Below, one piece after another: positions 1 to 7,686 of a stretch of DNA of 64,000 nucleotides. Source of the DNA: Streptomyces sp. NBC_00102 (GTDB lineage Bacteria > Actinomycetota > Actinomycetes > Streptomycetales > Streptomycetaceae); the NCBI RefSeq assembly GCF_026343115.1, contig NZ_JAPEMC010000002.1, positions 682,001 to 746,000 on the forward strand, written 5' to 3'. The notes under the pieces are model-generated. The model ran no database searches and was not told the DNA's origin. It worked only from the letters and a program-made list of their open reading frames with translations. Each line of letters starts with the position of its first letter. Position 1 is the stretch's first letter. Position numbers and translations under genes: made by a program.

Positions 1-144
1 TCGACGGTCCCCGGCACTCTGGCGAGCACCGGCGGCGACAGCACCACCACCCTCGTGACGACCCTCGCGGCGACCGTCCTCGTGGCCGTGGGCGTGGGTC
101 TGTACGCGTTCACCCGTCGCCGTCGCCAGGGACTCGTCAACTGA
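1..144 (+). CDS. C-terminal end of an LAxTG-anchored surface protein (partial)
   Basis: The reading frame is open from the window edge and ends at TGA 142-144. The last 47 residues read as a sorting signal: an LASTG pentapeptide, a hydrophobic stretch of about 20 residues (rich in V, L, A), then a basic RRRR tail. LAxTG is the substrate motif of class E sortases, typical of high-GC actinobacteria, where the protein is cleaved after Thr and attached to the cell wall. The function of the missing N-terminal part cannot be judged. Confidence is high for the sorting signal only. Confidence 0.85.
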   Translation, partial: STVPGTLASTGGDSTTTLVTTLAATVLVAVGVGLYAFTRRRRQGLVN

Positions 145-276
145 CTCTCCCCAACTGACTCTCCCTGACGTGAAACCGTTCCGTTCCGCCGACGGCGGCC
201 ACGGAACGGACCGAGGGCCCGACGCCCGGAACCCAAGAGGGTGGCGTCGGGCCCTCGGGCCTTTCGTGGTGGCCGG

Positions 277-2493
277 TCAGCCGTGCGAGACGTCCAGCGC
301 GTAGAACGCGACCTTGGCGCCTTCCGTGCTGCTGCCCGACGCCGACTGGTTGTAGGCCCCCGCCTTGAAGTACTGCTGGTAGGACTTGAAGGAGTCGGCG
401 ATGGGGTAATGGGTGGTGCTTCCGTCGACCGTGAGATCGATGGTGTCGCCGCCCGAGACGCCGATGGTGTAGCTCCACTTCTCGCCGACCGCCACATGCC
501 CCACCGTGTGGGTGGTCTGGCCGCCCGAGGGGGAGTTCTCGGTGCCCAGGACGATGTCGCCGTCGGCGTGGTAGTACAGCTCCAGCAGTGGCTTGGTGGA
601 GGAGCCCCCCTCACCGAGGTGGATCTGCCCCACGCACACGTTGGACGTCACCGACACGACGCGCAGGGTCGCGCTCATCCGGTGGGTGCCGTCGAGCGAC
701 CAGTTGGCACTGCCCCCGCCCGGGTTCATCTCCCGCAACTCCGACCGGGGCGACTTGGAGTTGGGAGTGGTGACGCCCTTCTCCGGCGACCAGAAGGTCA
801 TGGCGCCGTCGTCGGCGGTGAAGAAGTAGGCGTCCTGGTAACCGCTCCGGAGCTGCGACGCGGAGACGGTGGTCGGGGATCCGGGGGAGCCCACCGGTTC
901 CTGGAGCTGCCAGATCGACAAGTCGATGCCGCCCCCGGTGCCGGCCTCCGGGGCGGCGTTGGTGCCGCCCTCGTCGAGTCGGTTCCCGCTGTCCGGGAGT
1001 TGAGCCGTGGCGGAGGAGGAGGCGGAGGGCGTCGGCGTGCCGCTGACCGTTCCCTGGCCGGTGACCGGCTTCGCGGCCGACTGCGCGTCGGGGCTGGTGG
1101 TGGTGACGGTTTCGAAGGTCTTCAGGAACTGGTAGTCGCTCTGCTCGGTGCCGCTGCACGAATCGGAGAGCGTCCCGGCTTCGGGGCAGGCCTCGTCACG
1201 GCCCACCGCCCAGAACGCCAGCTGCCGGATGCCCTTCTCCACGGCGAAGGCCGCCAGCCGCTCGGCGTCGTCCGTGGTGAACACCTCGCCAGGAGTGTCG
1301 TTCACCCCGATCATCGGTGTGTTGCCCTCCATCGCCCACAGTTCCTCGGACGACTTCGACGGCCAGATGCCGCCGAGTTGGCCGTGCAGTGCCGTGGCGG
1401 CGTCGATGGCGGTCTGCCCCATGTCGTCCACCGCGGACCCGTAGTCCATCGTCATGATGTTGACGAGCGACACCCGCAGGCCCGTACTCTCGGCGTCCTG
1501 CAACATGGCGACACCGTCCGCCTCCAGGCCCTGCAGGCCCGAAGGCAGTGTGAACTGGACGTCCAGCGGGTGACCCGCCGCCTCGGACTGCTTCTGCAGC
1601 GCGGCCAGTGCCTGGTTACGACGGTGGTTCGCGGCGCTGTCGGCCAGCGCGGCACCTTCGATGTCGAAGTCGAGCCGCGACAGGCCGAGCGCGTCCACGA
1701 CCGTGCGGTACTGCTCCTGCAGAGCCGTCACGGATTCGCACGCCTGACCGAGCTCGGTCCCCGAGGCCCCGCCGAAGGACGCGATCACGTCCCCGCCCGC
1801 ACCACGCAGCCCCTGCACGGCCGACAACCAGCCCGCGTCCGTGACCGGTGTGTTCCCGTTGAAGGTGGCCTTGCAGCCCCCGCCGTCCAGCACGAAGGCG
1901 AGCGTGGCGTGCCGCAGACCCGCCTGCCGCGCCCTGTCCAGGTCGGAGGGCGACCCCCACGTCTCCACGTACGGTGCCGCGTACCGGGAGGGCCACCCGG
2001 TCCCGCCGGACGCCGGTGCGGGGCTCGCTTCCGGTTCGCCGGACGAGGACGGGAGCGCGACGGCCTCACCGTCGTCGGTGACGAACCTCCAGGAGATGCC
2101 CTTGACGAGGCCCTTCTCCAGAGGAGCGAGCTTCTGGAACGCGGTCTGGCTGAGGTCGAGGTGGCCGGCGTCGCACGAGGGACACATGTCCTTGACCGGC
2201 ACCGTGATCGTCTTGCCGTCGTAGGTCACCTCGACGTCCACGCCGTCGCAGAGCCGGTCCTCGTTGGGATTGGCGGACGTCCACCACTCGTGGGACACGG
2301 CGACGAGATCCTCGGTCGCGGCATCGACCTGACTCCCGCACGCGCCGTACCCGCTGTCGTTGTAGTACGTCATCTGCCCGGAGACGGTCCGGGTACTGAT
2401 CGGGTCGTCGGCCAGCGCCAACGACACGCTTCCCAAGGTGACCGTCACCAAGGCGACAGCACCGCCCGCGATGATCCGATTCCGGATGGACAC
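277..2493 (-). CDS. Secreted three-module polysaccharide-degrading enzyme: DPBB/expansin-like + GH18 + PL7
   Basis: 738-aa secreted protein; the GTG start at 2493 has an AGGAG 7 bases upstream. Residues 1-29 are a signal peptide ending near ALA. Residues ~35-145 resemble an RlpA/expansin-like double-psi beta barrel, with paired cysteines (KDMCPSC) and the HLDLS motif. Residues ~165-460 look like GH18 chitinase or endoglycosidase, with DFDIEG at 275-280 and Glu279 as the expected acid/base. After a Ser/Thr/Pro-rich linker, residues ~515-738 match PL7 alginate lyase: RSELR at 583-587, QIH at 623-625 and YFKAGAYNQ at 708-716, the family's three catalytic signatures. All key residues are present, so both enzymes may be active. 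The combination is unusual. The true substrates are inferred from family only. Confidence 0.88.
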   Translation of the reverse strand: MSIRNRIIAGGAVALVTVTLGSVSLALADDPISTRTVSGQMTYYNDSGYGACGSQVDAATEDLVAVSHEWWTSANPNEDRLCDGVDVEVTYDGKTITVPVKDMCPSCDAGHLDLSQTAFQKLAPLEKGLVKGISWRFVTDDGEAVALPSSSGEPEASPAPASGGTGWPSRYAAPYVETWGSPSDLDRARQAGLRHATLAFVLDGGGCKATFNGNTPVTDAGWLSAVQGLRGAGGDVIASFGGASGTELGQACESVTALQEQYRTVVDALGLSRLDFDIEGAALADSAANHRRNQALAALQKQSEAAGHPLDVQFTLPSGLQGLEADGVAMLQDAESTGLRVSLVNIMTMDYGSAVDDMGQTAIDAATALHGQLGGIWPSKSSEELWAMEGNTPMIGVNDTPGEVFTTDDAERLAAFAVEKGIRQLAFWAVGRDEACPEAGTLSDSCSGTEQSDYQFLKTFETVTTTSPDAQSAAKPVTGQGTVSGTPTPSASSSATAQLPDSGNRLDEGGTNAAPEAGTGGGIDLSIWQLQEPVGSPGSPTTVSASQLRSGYQDAYFFTADDGAMTFWSPEKGVTTPNSKSPRSELREMNPGGGSANWSLDGTHRMSATLRVVSVTSNVCVGQIHLGEGGSSTKPLLELYYHADGDIVLGTENSPSGGQTTHTVGHVAVGEKWSYTIGVSGGDTIDLTVDGSTTHYPIADSFKSYQQYFKAGAYNQSASGSSTEGAKVAFYALDVSHG

Positions 2494-2995
2494 GCGATCT
2501 CCTGGTCAGTCTGATGGGGTGCGGATCGGCCTTCGGCTGAGCGCGCGGACAGCCCGGTACACCTGTTCCGGACAGCACCGAGTCCGAACGGTCCGAGAAG
2601 GCTGCCGCGTCGACCGATCATCGGAGATGCGTCCAGGTATGACAGCGGTACGCCGGACCGTCTGCCCGGCGAGCCACTCACTCCGCCTCTTCGGCCACTC
2701 GAAGGCGGCGCCACCGGGGCCGGTGCGCGGCCGGTCGGGGGCGGGCCGCGCAGGGTTCGGAGCAGGCACGTCCCAGCTCCCGGCGGACCGGCCACGCCCC
2801 TGGTTCTCAGCCCGCCAGGAACTTGCTTCGAGTGAACAGGACTTCAGGTGAAGGGAGTTGACTTACCCTGCGAGGGGCAGTCGGTCGCCGCCCCGATCCG
2901 ACGCCGCTCGTCTTCGCGAGGCGGCATGAGGCCGCGAGGCGGCGCGGGCCTCGTGTGCAGACTGCCCGGTAGCGGAATACGAGGAGGGCGGAACC
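2494..2995. other. Intergenic region, no gene recognised
   Basis: About 500 bp between the divergently transcribed glycanase gene and the EACC1 gene. Open frames here have no recognisable protein character. The only possible signal is a TTGACT hexamer at 2858-2863, which could be a -35 element for the EACC1-caspase pair, but no convincing -10 follows. Confidence 0.4.
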
Positions 2996-3418
2996 ATGCC
3001 GACGGTTCACCTGGAGGCGCGAAGTGACCGATTCGACGAAGACGACGAGCGCTGGCAGAGCCAGGTAAGTCTCCTTCATGGAGCTCTCGACGAGGCGGAA
3101 TGCCCTCTGGAGCGTCGGTTCGTGCCGGCCACGGGCACCAAGGGAGCCCTCTCCGACGTGGTGCTTCAGCTCACAAGCCCTGGAATCGTCGCAGGAGTCG
3201 TCACAGCTCTCGTCGCGTGGCTCAAGCGTGATCGGGGGCGAAGCGTACGTCTCACCTGGACCGTGGACGGCCGCCGCGGCGAGTTCGTCGCGACAGGCAC
3301 CACCATCGACAGCGAAACGCTGCGCAGCGCGCTGGAGCACGGGCTGCGCGCGACACTGGGGGATGACTCCTCGGCCCCCGACGAGCCGGACGCCCTGAAC
3401 GGCGCCCCGGGTGACTGA
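2996..3418 (+). CDS. Effector-associated constant component (EACC1)-like protein
   Basis: 140-aa protein. The N-terminal half is acidic and polar; residues ~60-75 form one hydrophobic segment (SPGIVAGVVTALVAWLKR), followed by a beta-rich stretch (SVRLTWTVDGRRGEFVATG). This matches the small EACC1 component predicted next to caspase, trypsin and TIR effectors in bacterial conflict systems. An AGGAGG lies ahead of the ATG. The stop overlaps the next gene, a caspase, by 8 bases, so the two are co-translated. The assignment rests on sequence pattern plus this pairing. Its molecular role in the family is not established. Confidence 0.7.
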   Translation: MPTVHLEARSDRFDEDDERWQSQVSLLHGALDEAECPLERRFVPATGTKGALSDVVLQLTSPGIVAGVVTALVAWLKRDRGRSVRLTWTVDGRRGEFVATGTTIDSETLRSALEHGLRATLGDDSSAPDEPDALNGAPGD

Positions 3419-5183
3419 GCGGGGGAGGACGTACCGGGCTCTTTTGATCGGCAATTCCGAGTTCCCCGACGACCCGGGCGAACTGCGTTCCCTTCTGGGG
3501 CCACCGACGGATGTCCCCGCGCTTTCCGCGGCTCTCACGGACCCCGACACAGGTCTGCACCGGGCCGACGCCGTGCGAACGGTCCTGGAAGCGACCACAC
3601 AGCGCGTCAAGGACGAACTCGCGGAGTTCTTCGGGAGCGCGCTCCCGCACGAACAGCTCTTCCTCTACTACAGCGGGCACGGCCTCCTCGACCTTCGGAA
3701 CAGACTGCGTCTCTGCGCGAGCGACACCACGCTCGCGCGTCTACAGGCGCGTTCAGTCGAACTGGGCTACGTCAACGACCTGATCGAGGACTGCGCGGCA
3801 CGGTCGATCGTCGTCGTTCTGGACTGCTGCTTCAGTGGCGCGGCCACTGCGAAGGGAACTGATCCCACCGCCCAACTCGCTGGACACGGACGTTTCGTGA
3901 TGACCAGCTCCAGCCATGGAGGCGTCTCCGCCGATGCCGAGGCGGCGGGCATGGCCAGCCCGTTCACCCGGCACTTGGTCACGGGGCTGAGATCCGGCGC
4001 CCCTGGCCGAGACGGCCTCGTGACGGCCTTTGACGTCTACCGGTACGTCCACGGCCGGCTCCGGAGCTCTGGGCAGATACCCCACATGAAGACGCAGGCG
4101 GGGGTGGGAGCCATCCCGCTCGCACGACGCCGGGCCAGGCAGGCCGGGCAGGTGACGGCGGACCGTCCGGACCGCGACCGCGGCCATCGCACGGGCCCCT
4201 TCGACGTGCGCCCGATCTTCACCGATCGCGAGGGAAACCAGTCCCTGCTCGCCTCCTACACCGATTTCAGCGGTGTCCTGCATGTCCCCTTGTCTCCGTC
4301 CGGCGTTGTCCTGACCACGCATCGGGACGAGATCATGGCGGCTGCCGAGGGGGTACCCGTCACAGCCGGGCTGTACAGAAACGCAGACATCACCTGGCGC
4401 GAAGCCCACTCTCTCGTAAACGGCCGCAAGGTGGCTGATCTGCGCGCCGACAACTCCGGGGACGCCGTCTCATTCGTCCTTCCGGGCGGCGAGGGCACCG
4501 TGAAGTGGCAGAAGTTGCGGGTAAGCGCCTTCCGCCAAGCCACTTCTCAGGGGCGATGGCCCGGCACACCTCTCTTGACGAACTCCACCACCAACGAGTA
4601 CCGGGCCGACAGGGGATACCGGCATCTCAAAAGGGCTACTTGGTGGTCATGGCTGTGGCTGATGGTACTCGTCGCCGTAATGGCAGCGCATAACGCCCTT
4701 TCTCGCGAGACATGGTACGGGAACGTAGGACGAGCGTTCTTCGTACTGGTCATCATTTTCTCGCTGTTGCAGGCAGTCTCTCGGCGCAGGGATGCCTGGC
4801 GATTTCTCCTTATACGCAGCGTGCTGCGCGCCCACGGTCTCTATGTCATCCAGATGGGAATGACGACAGGAACGGATGCGGAAGACGTCTCCGACGGATT
4901 CGGGGTCACCGGGGTGAAAAGGCCCTACGCCCGGCTCCGCTACGACGGCGTACCCGAGGGCGACCCCGATGCGGGAACTCCGGAAATGGACGTCGGGCTC
5001 TCGTGGGTCTCACTCAAAGTTCCCCTCCACTCCGTCCATCTTCGGGACATCGTCGAACGAAGCGACCGGTCTGGGATGCCGGCCGTCGAACGCGTCGAGG
5101 TAATCGGCAGTCCGAGACCCGGCTGCTGGGTGATAATCCGAACCAGCGACGGCATGCTCTGGCCGCGCGCCAAAGCCCACTAA
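3411..5183 (+). CDS. Caspase-family (C14) peptidase with C-terminal membrane region
   Basis: 590-aa protein. The N-terminal ~240 residues are a caspase/metacaspase domain: YRALLIGNSEF opens the fold, the catalytic His is H90 in YYSGHG, and the nucleophile lies in DCCFSG (C139-C140, the second Cys expected). A linker and a beta-rich region follow, then two hydrophobic segments at about 410-450, then a ~130-residue C-terminal domain that I do not recognise. The GTG start overlaps the EACC1 gene. It probably acts as a membrane-tethered protease effector triggered by an unknown signal, by analogy with EACC1-caspase systems. GC content is visibly lower from about 4,560 on than in the neighbours, which suggests horizontal transfer. 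Confidence 0.85.
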   Translation: MTERGRTYRALLIGNSEFPDDPGELRSLLGPPTDVPALSAALTDPDTGLHRADAVRTVLEATTQRVKDELAEFFGSALPHEQLFLYYSGHGLLDLRNRLRLCASDTTLARLQARSVELGYVNDLIEDCAARSIVVVLDCCFSGAATAKGTDPTAQLAGHGRFVMTSSSHGGVSADAEAAGMASPFTRHLVTGLRSGAPGRDGLVTAFDVYRYVHGRLRSSGQIPHMKTQAGVGAIPLARRRARQAGQVTADRPDRDRGHRTGPFDVRPIFTDREGNQSLLASYTDFSGVLHVPLSPSGVVLTTHRDEIMAAAEGVPVTAGLYRNADITWREAHSLVNGRKVADLRADNSGDAVSFVLPGGEGTVKWQKLRVSAFRQATSQGRWPGTPLLTNSTTNEYRADRGYRHLKRATWWSWLWLMVLVAVMAAHNALSRETWYGNVGRAFFVLVIIFSLLQAVSRRRDAWRFLLIRSVLRAHGLYVIQMGMTTGTDAEDVSDGFGVTGVKRPYARLRYDGVPEGDPDAGTPEMDVGLSWVSLKVPLHSVHLRDIVERSDRSGMPAVERVEVIGSPRPGCWVIIRTSDGMLWPRAKAH

Positions 5184-5227
5184 GGGCTTGCAGGGAAGCA
5201 ACACCTTGATTCCCTGCAAGCCCTTAG
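5180..5227 (+). terminator. 18-bp perfect hairpin overlapping the caspase stop codon
   Basis: Arms 5180-5197 and 5210-5227 pair perfectly (core TAAGGGCTTGCAGGGA), with a 12-base loop. The TAA stop codon of the caspase gene sits inside the left arm. There is no U-tract, but the stem is long enough to serve as a terminator or a 3'-end stabiliser. Confidence 0.6.
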
Positions 5228-5503
5228 AGCCGGAGAGGGCTCGATGCTGTTCACGCTTTCCCGGGAAGAGTCGGTCGCGTCCCCGAAGCTGTCCCGCTAC
5301 ACGCGGTCAGCCGCCTCTCGGGCCGCGTTCCGTGTCGGCGCCGCCGAGCAGCACCGCACTCCGACGCCGCGGAACCCGAGCGCCGGTCCACGCGCAGAGC
5401 TCATGGCATGCGCCCCGGAGAAGCGATGGGGCGCCCGCACGGTAACCATGAGGGACGCCGGACCCCGGCACACCGATCAGACCGCACATCGCAAGGAGAC
5501 TCC

Positions 5504-6223
5504 ATGACCGTGTCCGACCGCTACCGCACCTCGTGGGAAGGCTTCTGGGAGCAGAGTTCCGGCGAGCAGGGCGAACCCTTCTGGGACTCGGATCCGGCCC
5601 TGACCGCACGCCGCGACCTCGAACACCTGGCCCCGTACGCCGACCCGACCCTGCCGGTCGCCGACCTCGGGTGCGGCAACGGTACCCAGACCCGATTCCT
5701 CTCGGGCCGCTTCACCGCCGCCGTCGGCGTCGACCTCTCCGCCGCGGCCGTCGCCCACGCCCGCCGGGCCGATCCGGGCGGAGCCGCGACGTACGAGCAG
5801 CTCAACCTCGCCGACCCGGCGCAGACCGGCGCGCTGCACGAGCGCCTCGGGGACACCAACGTCTACATGCGGGCGGTCCTGCACCAGAGCGACCCCGAGG
5901 ACCGTCCTGCGGTAGCCGCCGCCGTCGCCCTACTGGTCGGCACGCACGGCAAGGCATTGATCCTGGAGCCGACGGGCCAGGCCAAGGCGGTCATCGCCGC
6001 CATCGCAGCCCGGCCCGGCGGCCCTTCCCCCAGACTGCGCCGCGTCATGGAGAACGACCTTCGCCCCGGCGAAGTCGCCGAGGGCGAAGTCGCCGCCCTG
6101 CTGAGGGCGGCGGGGCTCACCGTCCTCGACGAGGGCGCCACTGCCCTCGCCATGAGCGATACCGGCCCCGACGGTTCCCCGGTCGAGCTCCCCGCCCGCT
6201 GGTTCGTCGTCGGCCGCCTCTGA
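5504..6223 (+). CDS. Class I SAM-dependent methyltransferase
   Basis: 239-aa cytoplasmic protein. The start is the ATG at 5504, which has AAGGAG at 5493-5498; the frame is open further upstream but that part lacks protein character. Motif I for S-adenosylmethionine binding is seen as VADLGCGNGTQT, followed by the acidic loop GVDLS of motif II. The substrate is not predictable. The gene stands alone between the EACC1-caspase pair and a convergent PEP mutase-family gene. Confidence 0.85.
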   Translation: MTVSDRYRTSWEGFWEQSSGEQGEPFWDSDPALTARRDLEHLAPYADPTLPVADLGCGNGTQTRFLSGRFTAAVGVDLSAAAVAHARRADPGGAATYEQLNLADPAQTGALHERLGDTNVYMRAVLHQSDPEDRPAVAAAVALLVGTHGKALILEPTGQAKAVIAAIAARPGGPSPRLRRVMENDLRPGEVAEGEVAALLRAAGLTVLDEGATALAMSDTGPDGSPVELPARWFVVGRL

Positions 6224-6272
6224 CCTGTCCGAGCTGCCGGCTCTTCGTGGCATGCCGGCCGCTACCAGGGCC

Positions 6273-6293
6273 GTGCGGCGGGGCACCTTTTTT
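6273..6293 (+). terminator. Candidate intrinsic terminator
   Basis: A short GTGC/GCAC stem followed directly by six T residues lies between the convergent methyltransferase and PEP mutase-family genes. The stem is short, so this is a weak call. Confidence 0.35.
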
Positions 6294-6321
6294 CCCGGGC
6301 CCCGCCCGTACGGCCGACGCG

Positions 6322-7083
6322 TCAGAGCGCCCACGCCCCGAGCATGTTCTTCATCGCGTCGGTCAACGCGATTTGCAGCAACGGGCCGTAGGTGACGCGG
6401 CCGACGCCGAGACGCCGGAAGCGCTCGAGGTCGTGCTTGACGGGATGCGCGGTGGAGTTCACCGGGATGGCCACGGCACCGGTCACGGCCATGAGCAGAT
6501 CGTCGTCGTCCTGGATACGCACCGGGTAGACGCTGTCGGCGCCGGCCTGTTCCATGGCCCGCAGGCGCTCGATCGCCTCGTCGAGGACATCGGCCGGTTT
6601 CTCCGCGTGGAGGAAGAGATCGGTACGCCCGTTGACCCAGACCGGGATTCCCGCGTCGTCGGCCGCGGCACGCAGCCCGGCGATGTAGCGCGCGTGCTCG
6701 TGCGTGCCGCGCAGGCGTCCGCCGTCGGAATGGACGGTGTCCTCGAGGTTCAGACCGACGCCGCCGGCCTCGATGAGTCCGGCCATGAGGTCCGCGGGTT
6801 CTTGCCCGTACCCTGCCTCCAGGTCCACGGACACGGGGACGTCGACCGCTGCGACGATCGGCCTGACGGCGGCGAGCACCTCCTCGAAGGTCTGTCCCTC
6901 GTGGTCCTCGGCCCCACGGGACGTGGCGAGCGGATGGCTGCCGATGGTCAGAGCGGGGAACCCGGCGTCGACCGCCGTCCGCGCGGACCAGACATCCCAC
7001 ACGGTCGGCAGTACGAGCGGCTTGTGCTCGGCATGCAGCTGCTTCAGGCGTTGAGCGCGTTCAACGGTGGTGTGAAAGTCCAT
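6322..7083 (-). CDS. Isocitrate lyase/PEP phosphonomutase-family protein
   Basis: 253 aa from the ATG at 7083 (a GTG three codons upstream is also possible). The (beta/alpha)8 family signatures are present: VLPTVWDVWSAR near the N-terminus, the SVDLEAGYG metal-binding segment, and the GLNLEDTV strand. This superfamily cleaves or forms C-C or C-P bonds on 2-oxo acids; plain family members without the KKCGH loop of true isocitrate lyases often have unknown substrates, and I see no such loop here. It is convergent with the methyltransferase, and no pathway partners are adjacent. Confidence 0.85.
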   Translation of the reverse strand: MDFHTTVERAQRLKQLHAEHKPLVLPTVWDVWSARTAVDAGFPALTIGSHPLATSRGAEDHEGQTFEEVLAAVRPIVAAVDVPVSVDLEAGYGQEPADLMAGLIEAGGVGLNLEDTVHSDGGRLRGTHEHARYIAGLRAAADDAGIPVWVNGRTDLFLHAEKPADVLDEAIERLRAMEQAGADSVYPVRIQDDDDLLMAVTGAVAIPVNSTAHPVKHDLERFRRLGVGRVTYGPLLQIALTDAMKNMLGAWAL

Positions 7084-7382
7084 GGCCGGCACGCTACTCC
7101 CGTATCGCTCCGTCCGGTGGTCCAGCCCCGAGGAGGGGGCGTGGTGCGTCCGGCGGCCGTGCCGTCCGGGCGGCGAACCGGTGGGGAACGGAGAGCCACC
7201 GCCTGCCGTCGGGTCGTAGAAAGCGTTTCAACCGGTCTCCTGGCGTCCTGCTTCCTTGGCTCTCCCCATAAGGCCTTCCACGGCCGCCGGGAAGGACCTC
7301 CAGAGCTCCTGACCGGCTTCCTCGCTGCGGGCTCCCCGATGCTGGGAGAAGATGGAGGAAAGCCGATCCGAGGAGGAAGGCC

Positions 7383-7556
7383 GTGGGAAACGCCGAAAAG
7401 GGAACGAACGAAGAGCACGGTCTTTACGAGAGCACCCCTTCGCAGGCGGAGGGCGAGCGCGACGAGTCCAGCGGAAACGCCCGCTCCGGTGATGACGTCC
7501 ATCCGATGGCGGCCAGGACCGAACCCTCGCAGGCCGAAGGCGAGCGTACGGGTTGA
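7383..7556 (+). CDS. Small acidic protein with two PSQAEGER repeats
   Basis: A 57-aa frame starting at GTG 7383, with a strong AGGAGG at 7371-7376. The product is hydrophilic and acidic and carries the octapeptide PSQAEGER twice (residues 19-26 and 48-55). A perfect repeat in one frame plus a good ribosome binding site supports real translation; short streptomycete proteins with this motif are familiar to me but have no known function. No membrane segment or signal is present. Confidence 0.7.
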   Translation: MGNAEKGTNEEHGLYESTPSQAEGERDESSGNARSGDDVHPMAARTEPSQAEGERTG

Positions 7557-7686
7557 CCACGCTCGGGTGGTGACGAGCGGCCCACCCCTGCGGCGGCGGG
7601 CGGTCGACGCGATGACGCGGCCGTCGTCTTTTCCGAACTCGCGCCCACAGACTCGCGCCCGCAGATTCGCGCCCACAGACCGCCCA

